This document shows, in pieces, positions 54,463 to 63,159 of a stretch of 64,000 bases of DNA (the first letter of the stretch is position 1; every line of letters begins with the position of its first letter). This stretch comes from Zoroaster sp. YZ-2022. Its lineage: Eukaryota; Echinodermata; Asteroidea; Forcipulatida; Zoroasteridae. The notes below the pieces were generated by a model. It searched no databases and was not told the origin of the DNA. It saw only the letters and a list, made by a program, of their open reading frames with translations. The position numbers and the translations under genes were made by a program. Where the stretch lies: assembly GCA_029582265.1 (NCBI GenBank), contig CM055816.1, positions 37,115,357-37,179,356 of the forward strand, written 5' to 3'.

Positions 54463-55140
54463 ATGTATCACACCTTTGAAATCGAAATTGAAAAAAATAG
54501 CGAGTCGGTTCAATTAAATGACGTCATCGATAATCGCGACGGACGACTCAATATTTCATTAAATAGCGTTAACATTTGGGTGGGATATTACAACGTGCGT
54601 AGAAAAGAAAACATAATCTATCGTACGATTGGTCAGCAACAAGATGTCGTAAACTTTATCGAACCGGGGCTTTACAACATGAACGAAATTATCGATATTA
54701 TAGAAAAAGATGCGTCTTGGCTCCCTTTCACCATCGATGAAAAAACAGGTTTTTTCTTGCTAAATATTAAGCAAGAAAGCAGATCTATCAAATTTTCATC
54801 TGGGTTAGCTAATTTACTCAGGTTTCACAACGAATTTCTAACTGTGGGAGAATATAGTAAAACAATTTATGTACAACCTTTTAAAATGTTATACATTCAT
54901 TGCGATCAAATTTCTACGACCGAAAATTATTTCACCGGTAAAACTTATACTATTTTAAACGCTTTTCCGTTACAAGACAATTCGTTCGGAGAGAGTATGT
55001 GGATAGAATATAACAATCCCTTAATGAAAAAGCTTAAAACCGGTACTTTTAACGAATTGAGTTTTCAAATTAAAGATTCAAAGGGTAGAGACATAAATAA
55101 TCACGGTTTCCCTATTATTTTAAATCTAGAAATTATATAA
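54463..55140 (+). CDS. 225-residue beta-rich Polinton protein (minor capsid candidate)
   Basis: An intact frame. Conserved segments are YHTFEIEIEKN, NIWVGYYNVR, EPGLYNMNEIIDII, SGLANLL, 'PFKMLYIHCDQIST', and a C-terminal 'LSFQIKDSKGRDINNHGFPI' strand pair. No hydrophobic anchor and alternate-residue patterns suggest an all-beta protein. The size and location between the large structural gene and the MASIYGPSR genes would suit a penton-type single jelly roll. No diagnostic motif proves this, so the call is a candidate only. The stop is separated by six bases from the next ATG. Confidence 0.6.
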   Translation: MYHTFEIEIEKNSESVQLNDVIDNRDGRLNISLNSVNIWVGYYNVRRKENIIYRTIGQQQDVVNFIEPGLYNMNEIIDIIEKDASWLPFTIDEKTGFFLLNIKQESRSIKFSSGLANLLRFHNEFLTVGEYSKTIYVQPFKMLYIHCDQISTTENYFTGKTYTILNAFPLQDNSFGESMWIEYNNPLMKKLKTGTFNELSFQIKDSKGRDINNHGFPIILNLEII

Positions 55141-55146
55141 ATAGAT

Positions 55147-55619
55147 ATGGCGAGTATTTACGGACCAAGTCGAACAAGCGCGCAAATTTCGTCTAGCGTA
55201 GCCGCTAAGGCTAGCAACAACGTTTACGAACATCACGGCTATATCGATAGGGGTGAAATTTTACAAACAATACCTCTTGTCGAAAAATTTAACATTATAC
55301 TCGGATGGCACGGTGTGCTTAAACTACCCTTGTACATGTTCAATCAAGCACCCGCATACTGCTCAATTTTTGTAAAATGTATGAATGTTGAAGGTATTTA
55401 TTCACATTCGGCGGAGGGTAGTTTTGACGCCAACGTATATCATATTCCTTCTCCCGCTCGAGATAAAAGATTAGTTTTCAACGAGACTTCGCAGCACGTA
55501 GAATACGAAATTTGTTTCAAAACGCAAAATGACAAGGTTTTGTACAAGGAAGCTTTTTCGGCGCTTTAAATACTAAAATATGTTTCAATATAAAAATTAA
55601 AAGTTTACCGTTAAATTAA
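55147..55619 (+). pseudogene. MASIYGPSR-family protein (subfamily c), frameshifted
   Basis: Open for 140 residues with MASIYGPSRTS, HHGYIDRGEILQTIPLVEKF and FNQAPAYCSIF, as in 11417-11929. A frameshift near 55545 disrupts the FFGAL region, and the conserved SLPLN ending is found in another frame with TAA at 55617-55619. Confidence 0.72.
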
Positions 55620-55640
55620 ATTTTATTTTATTATATAAAT

Positions 55641-56127
55641 ATGGCAAGCATTTACGGACCTACTCGAAAAAGCGAAGCGAGTCAGTCACGCGTTTCTAAT
55701 AAAAACATCATCTTTGAAAAAACTGGATATATCGATAGGGAAGAAGTTGAAAATTCAAAACATTTGTATGTATCGGATGATTATACATTTCGTATACGAT
55801 GGTCTGGAAATGGAATACCATTTTTTTTATCATACGGTAGACACACCAACATACTGTTCAGTGTATTACAAAATAAAATACAATAGTGAAAAAAAAATTT
55901 CAAGCGTTTCAAATTGTGAAATTAATCCAAATTCAAGGGATGGTATTTTTTTTCCAGAAGAAGATTTTGAAGAAAGATTTCAATTTAATAATGAACCAAA
56001 GCTTATTGAAATAGGAATTTGTTTCAAAACACAAAATAAAAAAGTTTTTGCACAAGCGACCTTTTTCGGCTCTGTAGAAACTGGAATCTGTTACGATATC
56101 AAAGTTCATACTTGGCCGTTAAATTAA
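55641..56127 (+). pseudogene. MASIYGPSR-family protein (subfamily a/b), frameshifted
   Basis: It starts MASIYGPTRKSE, with EKTGYIDREEVE, and shifts frame near 55840. The second frame gives the Cys-containing middle and the ending VFAQATFFGSVETGICYDIK with WPLN. It lies next to the previous gene with a 21-base AT-rich gap. Confidence 0.72.
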
Positions 56128-56154
56128 AAAATAAAAGATTATAATATTTTACTA

Positions 56155-56165
56155 TTAATAGTAAA
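56155..56165 (+). promoter_or_regulatory. TTAATAGTAAA promoter motif
   Basis: It lies two bases before the ATG at 56168, inside the palindrome ACTATTAATAGT. Matching sequences precede other genes of all three elements. Confidence 0.55.
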
Positions 56166-56167
56166 TA

Positions 56168-56791
56168 ATGAGCGTAGTTACCGAAACAAATAAACTTTAT
56201 CCAGGTGTACGGTATATGATGGATACTTCCGATAATGCTAAAACCTTTCGTTTGCAAAAAATCGATAACATTCAAAAAGAATTACGAACCGAAAGAAACC
56301 AACGCGAAACAAGTTATAAAAAATATAATAAAATCATCAACGCTTGCTCTATCGTAGAAACGATGGCTGAATTGGGCTGTATGGGAGCAGGGGCCGTTGG
56401 TATCGCTACCGTTATAGCAGCCCCCGTAGGATTCGCTTTAGAAGGACTAGCTTTAGTGTTAGGTGGGGCGGCGTTTGCCATCAGATACGCCAAATATAAA
56501 TTGTTGAAAAAAGCTAAAAAACATAACGATATTAGAGTTTTAGCATCATCTAAACTTAACACGATCGAAAACCACGTTTGAAAAGCCATTCAAGACGGTG
56601 TCATTGCCCAAGAAGAATGTTTACTCATCTGCGAAGAACGAGATAAATTTTCTCAAATGAAAGAAAATATCCGTACTACCTATAGCGGTACAGCTAAATT
56701 TAGTCCTAAAAATGACGATAAAACAGATGTAAAACCTGTCGATGATAAATTAAAAAAAGATCTTATAGAAAATATTATGAATTTAAAATAA
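56168..56791 (+). pseudogene. Conserved glycine-rich membrane protein, nonsense mutation
   Basis: The first 137 codons are open (AKTFRLQKIDNIQKELR, GCMGAGAVGIATVIAAPVG, KYKLLKKAKKHNDIRVLA). A TGA at 56579-56581 replaces the Ser of the NHVSKAI motif. The same frame then continues to TAA at 56789-56791 with the conserved 'EERDKFSQMKE' segment. A single substitution accounts for the loss, so this may be a recent lesion. Counterpart of 9743-10348. Confidence 0.75.
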
Positions 56792-56814
56792 ACTTTAGTA
56801 TAAATAAATACAGA

Positions 56815-56880
56815 TTTAACGAGGATACGCGAGCTACGCCAGCGGCTCGCGCCGCTCCTCCGCCGTATAATTTTTTATTT
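56815..56880. terminator. GC-rich hairpin between convergent genes (element 2)
   Basis: CGCGAGC at 56828-56834 pairs with GCTCGCG at 56845-56851 across a 10-base loop, in otherwise AT-rich DNA. It stands in the same slot as the hairpins at 9673-9695 and 62452-62478. Confidence 0.5.
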
Positions 56881-56885
56881 ATAAA

Positions 56886-57185
56886 CTATAAACGTGTTGT
56901 TGTCTTTATCAACTCTTTCATCACTAAATTAAATAAACGTCTTGCTTTCCCTTCAACGCGCTTTAAACTTTGTACATTTAATGTCTTTGCACATTTCGTA
57001 CACAAACTTATTGTTGTTTTTGTAACTTTTTTACATCTTCTACACTCAGTCGGAGGTCTTTTTCCACATTTTATTTTCCACTGATGTAAGGCGCAATAGT
57101 CCACAATGGGTGAGCTAAGTATACAACACTTGGCTGTTTTACCAACTAAAAGCCATTTGCAGGGAACGATCGCTTTAACTGACAT
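56886..57185 (-). CDS. Small Cys-rich (zinc-finger-like) Polinton protein, 99 aa
   Basis: An intact family member with Cys/His groups PCKWL, KCC, YCALH, CRRCKK, LCTKC and a helical end (KARRLFNLVMKELIK). Four Cys pairs could bind two zinc ions. It is the rightmost gene of element 2, transcribed inward, with the terminal repeat upstream. A role in DNA or terminus binding is possible but not shown. Confidence 0.75.
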   Translation of the reverse strand: MSVKAIVPCKWLLVGKTAKCCILSSPIVDYCALHQWKIKCGKRPPTECRRCKKVTKTTISLCTKCAKTLNVQSLKRVEGKARRLFNLVMKELIKTTTRL

Positions 57186-57239
57186 CCTCGCTTTTATTAT
57201 TGTACTATATATATTTTTTATTCATCTTTTTTAGTGGGC

Positions 57240-57477
57240 CAAATTTTTTTTTTCAGTTTTATTTTTATTAAATCTCACCTAGTCCTACAGGGGACATTTT
57301 TTTTTTGAAAAATCAGTTTTAGAAAATTTAACTAGAACCTCTTGACCTCTTGACCTCTCACCTCTTGACCTCCAGTAGTATGTCAGATGGGGGAACGGAG
57401 TGCAGCGCAGTGGTCCTGGATCATGAACGGAGCGCAGCGGAGTGAAATGAGCCAGGACCCCCATCTGACATACTACT
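57240..57477 (-). repeat. Right terminal inverted repeat of element 2, with terminal palindrome
   Basis: It matches the left repeat in inverse. The last 104 bases (57374-57477) begin and end with AGTAGTATGTCAGATGGGGG in opposite orientations, so the terminus can fold on itself. The left end lacks this inner inverted copy. Confidence 0.85.
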
Positions 57478-57600
57478 CCGGGAAAGATTTATTACAGCGG
57501 AGTTACTTAGAGCAGACACAGTAACAACTGTAAAGTACTCAGATAGACTGTTCAAAGTTATATGGGAACAAGAGAAAGTGCCATCAGATTGGAATAAATA
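57478..57600 (+). pseudogene. LINE reverse transcriptase fragment at right flank
   Basis: Reading from 57480, the peptide has AELLRADTVTTV, LFKVIWEQEKVPSDWNK and a following 'YVIP', an RT fragment of the LINE type 'IPAELL...WN...P..W..G.I.P'. Only this short piece is present and it starts right at the element 2 boundary. Confidence 0.55.
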
Positions 57601-57636
57601 GTCAGGGGGTTATGTCATCCCGTGGGTACTGAATGA

Positions 57637-58428
57637 TTAGAAGATCCCACCTATTCCACTGCCGTGCAGCCAATTCTTGGCGACCAATGATTTGTTGAAA
57701 GCAAAGTGCTTCCTTACCTCATCCCACTGCTGGTAAGCACGCATACCCTGGGCGTACAGGTGGTTTGACACCCCTTCAATCGTGATATCTACGTTATGGA
57801 TCTTGGGGTTGTAGAATGTTTCTGTGTCTCTGTTATTAGGAAGCAGCTGTGGTTCCAACATCTTTGAACAGCATGAGGATGCCCTTCAAGCTTCGCGCAG
57901 GGATATTAAGATTGATAATCCACAGAGTCTGACTCTTGTCGAGGTAACCTTGTGGTGGCGCAATATATGCGGATGTCGAGCCGCGCAGCATACCACTGGT
58001 TGCGAATCATTCGGGCCGGGCTCGGCTCGCTCACAATTTCAAACTCGAGAGAGATGTTGTCAATGGTGTAACTGGCACTGGCATCATCGGTTGCCGGGGC
58101 TGTAGGTTAACGCAGCTGTAGTCGTTAAGGGTCGTTAAAGGTCAGCTCGTACTCCAGTCGCTCACCAAGAATTGACTGGAAGAATGACATGTGGCTCTCC
58201 AACTCCCCAAAAGTCCAGCGGCACACTGAACCGATTCCCACAGGTATCTACACTGACTTTGTCCCGCACCAGGGTACTATTGCCGTCTCTAGCACCCAAC
58301 CCCAGTTTTAGCATGTTGGTTGTCGACCCACCAATGCCCTTGCTCTGTCACTCTTGCTTTGTTTTCCAGAAGTCTGTGAAGCAGCCGATAATCGATATCA
58401 TCGTGATCCTGATCCTGATAGTCGTCTT
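57637..58428 (-). pseudogene. Major capsid protein relic of another Polinton family
   Basis: On the minus strand the segments ERLEYELTFND, 'YTIDNISLEFEIVSE', IPARSLKGILMLFKD and VDITIEGVSNHLYAQGM align with the capsid genes at 16003 and 50016. Codon use is more GC-rich and identity is low, so it is a distinct family. It is cut by frameshifts and stops, and its 5' part runs into the scaffold gap. Small deletions are seen around 58110-58130. Confidence 0.8.
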
Positions 58429-58928
58429 NNNNNNNNNNNNNNNNNNNNNNNNNNNNNNNNNNNNNNNNNNNNNNNNNNNNNNNNNNNNNNNNNNNNNNNN
58501 NNNNNNNNNNNNNNNNNNNNNNNNNNNNNNNNNNNNNNNNNNNNNNNNNNNNNNNNNNNNNNNNNNNNNNNNNNNNNNNNNNNNNNNNNNNNNNNNNNNN
58601 NNNNNNNNNNNNNNNNNNNNNNNNNNNNNNNNNNNNNNNNNNNNNNNNNNNNNNNNNNNNNNNNNNNNNNNNNNNNNNNNNNNNNNNNNNNNNNNNNNNN
58701 NNNNNNNNNNNNNNNNNNNNNNNNNNNNNNNNNNNNNNNNNNNNNNNNNNNNNNNNNNNNNNNNNNNNNNNNNNNNNNNNNNNNNNNNNNNNNNNNNNNN
58801 NNNNNNNNNNNNNNNNNNNNNNNNNNNNNNNNNNNNNNNNNNNNNNNNNNNNNNNNNNNNNNNNNNNNNNNNNNNNNNNNNNNNNNNNNNNNNNNNNNNN
58901 NNNNNNNNNNNNNNNNNNNNNNNNNNNN
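58429..58928. other. Scaffold gap (500 N)
   Basis: Unknown bases of a round length. It hides the start of the capsid relic on its left side. Confidence 0.99.
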
Positions 58929-59150
58929 ATACTTTCATTGCGTGGACGTAAAGTTTGTGATCATTCCGGGCGGAGCTAAATTATTTTCAAACACGAATTT
59001 GGCGGCAAAACCAAATCCAATATTATCCAATCGGTGTTTGCTAAAAGAGTGTCACATAATCTTTGTAAATTAAAACCCAATCCTGGGCCATTGTGTACAA
59101 ACTGGAAAGGAGTTGATTATAATGCGGGCGTGTTTAAATTTTACGAGTAA
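58929..59150 (+). pseudogene. Fragment of an unidentified coding sequence
   Basis: The frame from about 59000 to 59148 encodes 'FAKRVSHNLCKLKPNPGPLC' and then 'GVDYNAGVFKFYE' followed by TAA, with a stop further upstream. The basic, Cys-containing pattern and the nearby capsid relic suggest another Polinton gene remnant, but no family was recognised. Confidence 0.35.
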
Positions 59151-60421
59151 CCTCAACGACAGTCAACGACCTCAACAAGAGAAACGGACAACAGAAAATG
59201 AAAATAAAATTAAGTAAAGCTGCTCCCTGATCAGGGTGCACCATGGCGGGGGGGGGGATGTGTAAAAATGCTTGTTATATATACTGGTGGCCCTTCAAGC
59301 TTACATGCACATGCATACGCAACGCCGTAAAATATAATAGTGAGTGGAATAAAGGGAAAACTTTTGGAGGGGAGCTTGAGTCTCCTGAGTCCCCATCCCT
59401 TGTACCACTGCCCTATACTCCTTGCCGAACTCCTCTGTAGACAAGACTTGGGCTCAGAGTTTGCTCTCTTTCCTGGCTCCTTCTTTAAAAAAAAAAAAAA
59501 ACATCAGCGGGCCCTTGGGGGGGGGGGGGCTCGAGCCCCCCAAGCCCCCTCCCCCTTGGGTGCGCCACTGCAAGTTATAGTTACCTCTCTTGTTGGGTTT
59601 GTTTGAACTTTGACCTTTTCGGCAGCAATTTCTCGAACTGTTGTCCCCTTATCGTAAAGACTTACTTGCAGATTCGGTGCTTCGAAACGCTCCATATTGA
59701 ATGGTCTTGCCCGAGAACTGCAATAAATAATAATATACCAAAACTACAGCCAGATTTCCTTTCAAACAATCTTGCTAAAAAGCAAACTAATGCAAACGGT
59801 TGCTGAACGGGTGCTGAACTTTGACCAACCATTTTCAATCACATTTCTCATTAAGAACACACCTTTTTTCGTACAGATTGTCCTCTGTTACAGTGTATAA
59901 TTATGTGACAACCCCATGCATAGGAGTGGGGTTTGTAAAGAAAAAGTTAAGCAAGTTAATCACCCTTCAATTCGCACCTTCACCCAAGGTTTATTTTGTT
60001 TGAAGGCGAATTAGTTTGAATCTCGCTCGGTAGCCAACACAGCGTGATGTCACTGCTAGAGATAATAGTTCGATTGTTCAATTATAATCAGTTACAACGT
60101 GAACAATCTAAAAGCATGATGATAAAAGGGATTTTTGACTGTTTATTAACTTACCGGTATAAACAAAACAAAGGTCACATTCCCCAAATCTGTGTTCAAG
60201 CAAGCACCAGTTTGGGGCCAGTTGTGTCACGCTGGTTAGCGGGCGCTGGTGAATCTATTTACGTTAAAATTAGTTATCTCTGCATTCCCCATTGACTTTT
60301 TACATGCAAATGACTTCCACACATGCCCAGCTAGCTATGTCTAGGATTATTTTCAACCCCCAGATGACCCCCAGATGACACACAACACCCGTGTAGTGTA
60401 TCTCTCTGCTGTATGACCTTG
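59151..60421. other. Non-coding host DNA with simple repeats
   Basis: No gene found. G- and C-runs near 59250 and 59510-59550 lie close to GGTGCGCCACTG, which resembles the end of a hAT-like non-autonomous element, but no convincing partner end or target duplication was seen. Confidence 0.35.
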
Positions 60422-60660
60422 AGTAGTATGGTAGATGGGGGTCCTAGCGCAACTTCTCAAAAAACATATTTTTTTCCAAATTCCCTGGGTAGTAGTAGGC
60501 AGTTTTGAAAAAGTAGAAAAAACTAGCGTTTTAAAACACCTAAATTCCCTGGGTAGTAGTAGGGGGATTTAACTCCAACTTTGCAAGAGCTTTTTAAGAA
60601 AATCTAAACACTTCACGTTTTTTAATTTTATTTTTCCCGTTTTTATTTTCTAAATATATA
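60422..60660 (+). repeat. Left terminal region of element 3
   Basis: The first 20 bases match element 1. Inside, AAATTCCCTGGGTAGTAGTA occurs twice (from about 60478 and 60542), a direct repeat of a piece that itself echoes the AGTAGTA terminus. Confidence 0.7.
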
Positions 60661-60673
60661 TTAATAAGAGAAA

Positions 60674-61660
60674 ATGGCAAAACAAATACCAGTCAACAAC
60701 ATAAAACGCAAAGTATTAGATTTTTCAAAATTTTTAAAATACAACGAAAGTACTAATGAATATGTACCACAACCTAAAGTATATCAAATACTAACACCCC
60801 CAGATTGGGACAACAACGTAAAACGTGAAAAATTAGATAAATCAAAATTTTTAGAATACAACGAAACATTAGAAAACAATAAAGAGTACGAATACGATTT
60901 TTATTTTAAAATCGAAACGGGTTATGTGTTCAAAATTTTAATAGATATTTTAATAGGTATCAAACCGAAAGCTCGGTTTAAGGTAGATAAAACGGGGTTT
61001 TATTATCACGAGGTAGATTTATCGCAAAGAATACTCGTAGATGTATCGTTAAACAAAGAAAACCTTTTAGAATTTAAATGCGAAAACCCAATTGATTTTT
61101 CGATAAATTTAAAAGTTTTACAAAAAATTACTCGCGGTATTAAACGAAAAGTTCCAATAACTGTTTACGTAAAAAAAGAACGATTGTATATTGAAACATG
61201 CTATGAAAAAAGCGAGAAACCAACAACATATGCATTTTCAAGTTTGCTAACACGTTAGTGGTTGAAGCTCCTATTGACGACGATTATCACTGTCCCTACA
61301 TAGTTGAAAGTGTTGATTTTTTAAAACTTAAAAAAATGTTGCAAGAAAACGTAACACTTTCTATTAACATGAACAATTTAGATTACATTAGCTTTTTAAA
61401 CGATGACAATCATGTTTATGGTACATGTTTAGAATTCGGGTGATATACATAAAAAGCAACTGCTTACTTATTCAGCTACTTTTGATTCAACTCTATTTAG
61501 CGCTCTATTAAAAATGTCGCCTTTAAACAAAGAAATACAATTTTTTGCGCCCAAGAATGAAAAAGTTCCATTAAAAATTGCAGCGTCAGTAAGCAATTTA
61601 GGAAAAATTACAGCTTATATTAAAGACGAAAGTTTTTTACAGATGGAGAAAGAAGCATAA
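60674..61660 (+). pseudogene. PCNA-like DNA sliding clamp, frameshifted twice
   Basis: Three frames (60674-61258, about 61230-61443, about 61436-61660) read as one protein of about 325 residues. From residue about 74 the pattern follows PCNA: F-KI at the first strand, 'FKILIDILIG', 'ARFKVDKTGFYYHEVDLSQR' (G-x-x-x-x-x-x-D), a LEFKCENPIDFSINL segment, then 'LVVEAPIDDDYH' (inter-domain connector-like), and a C-terminal 'FSALLKMSPLNKEIQFFAP', 'VPLKIAASVSNLGKI.AYI' matching the end of the second clamp domain. The clamp would encircle DNA and hold PolB. It is the first gene inside the terminus, and elements 1 and 2 lack it. Residues 15-25 and 54-64 repeat LD-SKFL-YNE. The family call is from pattern only. 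Confidence 0.65.
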
Positions 61661-61719
61661 ACAAAACATTATAAAAAAACAATAACAAATGCAACGAGAA
61701 ACAAAAAATATTATCTACT

Positions 61720-61730
61720 TTAATAGTAAA
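61720..61730 (+). promoter_or_regulatory. TTAATAGTAAA promoter motif
   Basis: It lies five bases before the start codon of the Cys-rich gene at 61736 and is identical to the motif upstream of PolB in element 1. Confidence 0.55.
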
Positions 61731-61735
61731 AGAGT

Positions 61736-62050
61736 ATGCAGAAAATAATCGTTCCTTGCAGATGGTTAATAACTGGTAAAACGTACAAATGTTGCGTGCG
61801 TAGTTCACCCAACGTATACTATTGCGCTTTTCATCAGTTTAAAATTAAAAACGGAAAAACCTCACCAGTCGAGTGTAAAAATTGTAAAAAAGGTACAAAA
61901 ACAACAACGGGTTTATGCGCAAACTGCGCGAGAGCATTAAAAGTAAAAACTTCTTACCAAATGAACAAAAAAGCTACACGGTTGTTTAATTTAGTAATGG
62001 TAGAGCTAATAGAAAATAAACTAAAACTAAAAAAAATTAATGTTGAGTAA
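61736..62050 (+). CDS. Small Cys-rich (zinc-finger-like) Polinton protein, 104 aa
   Basis: Intact. Metal-binding pattern PCRWL, KCCVRSS, YYCAFH, ECKNCKKG, LCANCARAL, then a helical end (KATRLFNLVMVELIE). It is the complete form of the fragmentary genes at 9323 and 40338. Its last codons overlap the start of the next gene. Function unknown. Confidence 0.75.
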   Translation: MQKIIVPCRWLITGKTYKCCVRSSPNVYYCAFHQFKIKNGKTSPVECKNCKKGTKTTTGLCANCARALKVKTSYQMNKKATRLFNLVMVELIENKLKLKKINVE

Positions 62051-62420
62051 TATCAATATGGGTGAACTACTACGAACGTGTATACTTGATCTTATTGACG
62101 ATTTAAAACGCTTCTCGTCAGAGTCGTTTTGTACGCTGTCGCGAAGCGCAAATTCTCTCGATTTTATATTTTTAGAATATTATATTAAAAACATTCTCGC
62201 ACAACGATTGATTATACTCGTGCGAGAAAAATTAGTTCCAGCGTCAGAGTTGTTTAAATCTAGAAATTTAGCTGGTATAAAAAGGTATTTACAAGCACTC
62301 GGTTTAGACACGTATTACATCGATTTGTATTATACCGAGTTCAAGAGTATAAACGAAATAATTAAAGAAACTATTTTTTGCCATTTAGAACTAATTATAA
62401 ACATTGTACTAAACATTTAA
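62040..62420 (+). CDS. 126-residue helical protein of unknown function
   Basis: An open frame overlapping the previous gene by 11 bases. A second Met (62058) could be the true start. The sequence is rich in Leu/Ile and charged residues (LLRTCILDLIDDLKRFSSES, FLEYYIKNILAQRLIILVRE), consistent with a compact helical bundle. No copy was seen at the same place in elements 1 or 2. No family recognised. Confidence 0.55.
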   Translation: MLSNINMGELLRTCILDLIDDLKRFSSESFCTLSRSANSLDFIFLEYYIKNILAQRLIILVREKLVPASELFKSRNLAGIKRYLQALGLDTYYIDLYYTEFKSINEIIKETIFCHLELIINIVLNI

Positions 62421-62427
62421 ATTGTAC

Positions 62428-62482
62428 GGAGGAGGTCTATCGAACGTGTTTACACGCTCCGCTACTTGCGAAGCGTGTTTTG
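62428..62482. terminator. Conserved hairpin between convergent genes (element 3)
   Basis: GGAGGTCTATC is followed by ACACGCT (62452-62458) pairing with AGCGTGT (62472-62478), with CCGCTACTTGCGA between and a T run after. The stem differs from that of element 1 by paired changes. Confidence 0.55.
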
Positions 62483-62508
62483 ATCATTGTAATAATATTT
62501 ATTTACGC

Positions 62509-63138
62509 TCACTTTAAACTCAAAAGTTTTTCTATAAGAATTTTTTTTTCTGCGTTAGCGCTAACTGGAGTTGGAGTACTAGTTTTAACCTCGGTTTTAA
62601 CCGGTATAGTCGTTGGTACATTACGGATTTTTTCTTTCATTTTATAATATTTATCTCGCTCTTCGCATATGAGCACAAATTCTTCTTGACTGACGTAACC
62701 GTCTTCGATGGCTTTACTAACGTGGTTTTCGATCGTGTTGAGTTTACTCATTGCTAAAACTCGTATTTCATCATGTTTTTTAGCTTTTTTATACATTTTA
62801 TTTTTCGCAAATCTAATAACAACCGCTGCGCTACCCAACCTCAAAGCTAAACCTTCTAAAGCTAATCCTACTGGCGACGATACGACGCTGGCGATACTGG
62901 CTATTCCGATGGCTCCTGCTCCCATACAGCCCATTTCTACGATAGTTTCTATTATATTACAAGCGTTGATGATTTTATTATATTTTTTATATACGGCTTC
63001 GCGTTCGTTTATTTCGATTCGTAATTCTTTTTGAACATCGTCGATTTTTTGCAATCTGAATGTTTTAGCACGCTCTGTTTCATAGTTGTTTGTAATAACT
63101 GGTAAATTTGGATAAAGCACGTTCGTTGATTCGCTCAT
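62509..63138 (-). CDS. Conserved glycine-rich membrane protein, 209 aa
   Basis: Intact; equals 9743-10348 in layout. N-terminal 'STNVLYPNLPVI', charged helix (AKTFRLQKIDDVQKELR), Gly-rich hydrophobic block (GCMGAGAIGIASIASVVSSP), basic 'KNKMYKKAKKHDEIRVLA', C-terminal 'EERDKYYKMKEKIR' and a Thr/Lys-rich tail. Possibly a virion membrane-active or core protein. The TTTATTAATAGTAAA palindrome lies just upstream (63140-63154). Confidence 0.75.
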   Translation of the reverse strand: MSESTNVLYPNLPVITNNYETERAKTFRLQKIDDVQKELRIEINEREAVYKKYNKIINACNIIETIVEMGCMGAGAIGIASIASVVSSPVGLALEGLALRLGSAAVVIRFAKNKMYKKAKKHDEIRVLAMSKLNTIENHVSKAIEDGYVSQEEFVLICEERDKYYKMKEKIRNVPTTIPVKTEVKTSTPTPVSANAEKKILIEKLLSLK

Positions 63139-63159
63139 TGTTTATTAATAGTAAAGATT

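Larger units (their letters stand above)
42637..57477. mobile_element. Polinton/Maverick element 2, complete between terminal repeats (14.84 kb)
   Basis: It starts AGTAGTATGTCAGATGGGGA and ends with the inverse at 57458-57477. About 230-240 bp at each end match in inverse, including GGCTCATTTCACTCCGCTGC and an AAGAGGTC-rich stretch. It carries a full Polinton gene set, PolB at the left and the Cys-rich gene at the right. Left flank ACCGCG and right flank CCGGGA do not give a perfect 6-bp target duplication. Nearly every large gene is broken, so it is a fossil copy. Confidence 0.93.

Noticed and set aside
59232..59570. A second complete MITE with ends near CAGGGTGCACC and GGTGCGCCACTG
   Set aside because: The ends match only loosely and no target duplication is seen, so a complete element cannot be supported.
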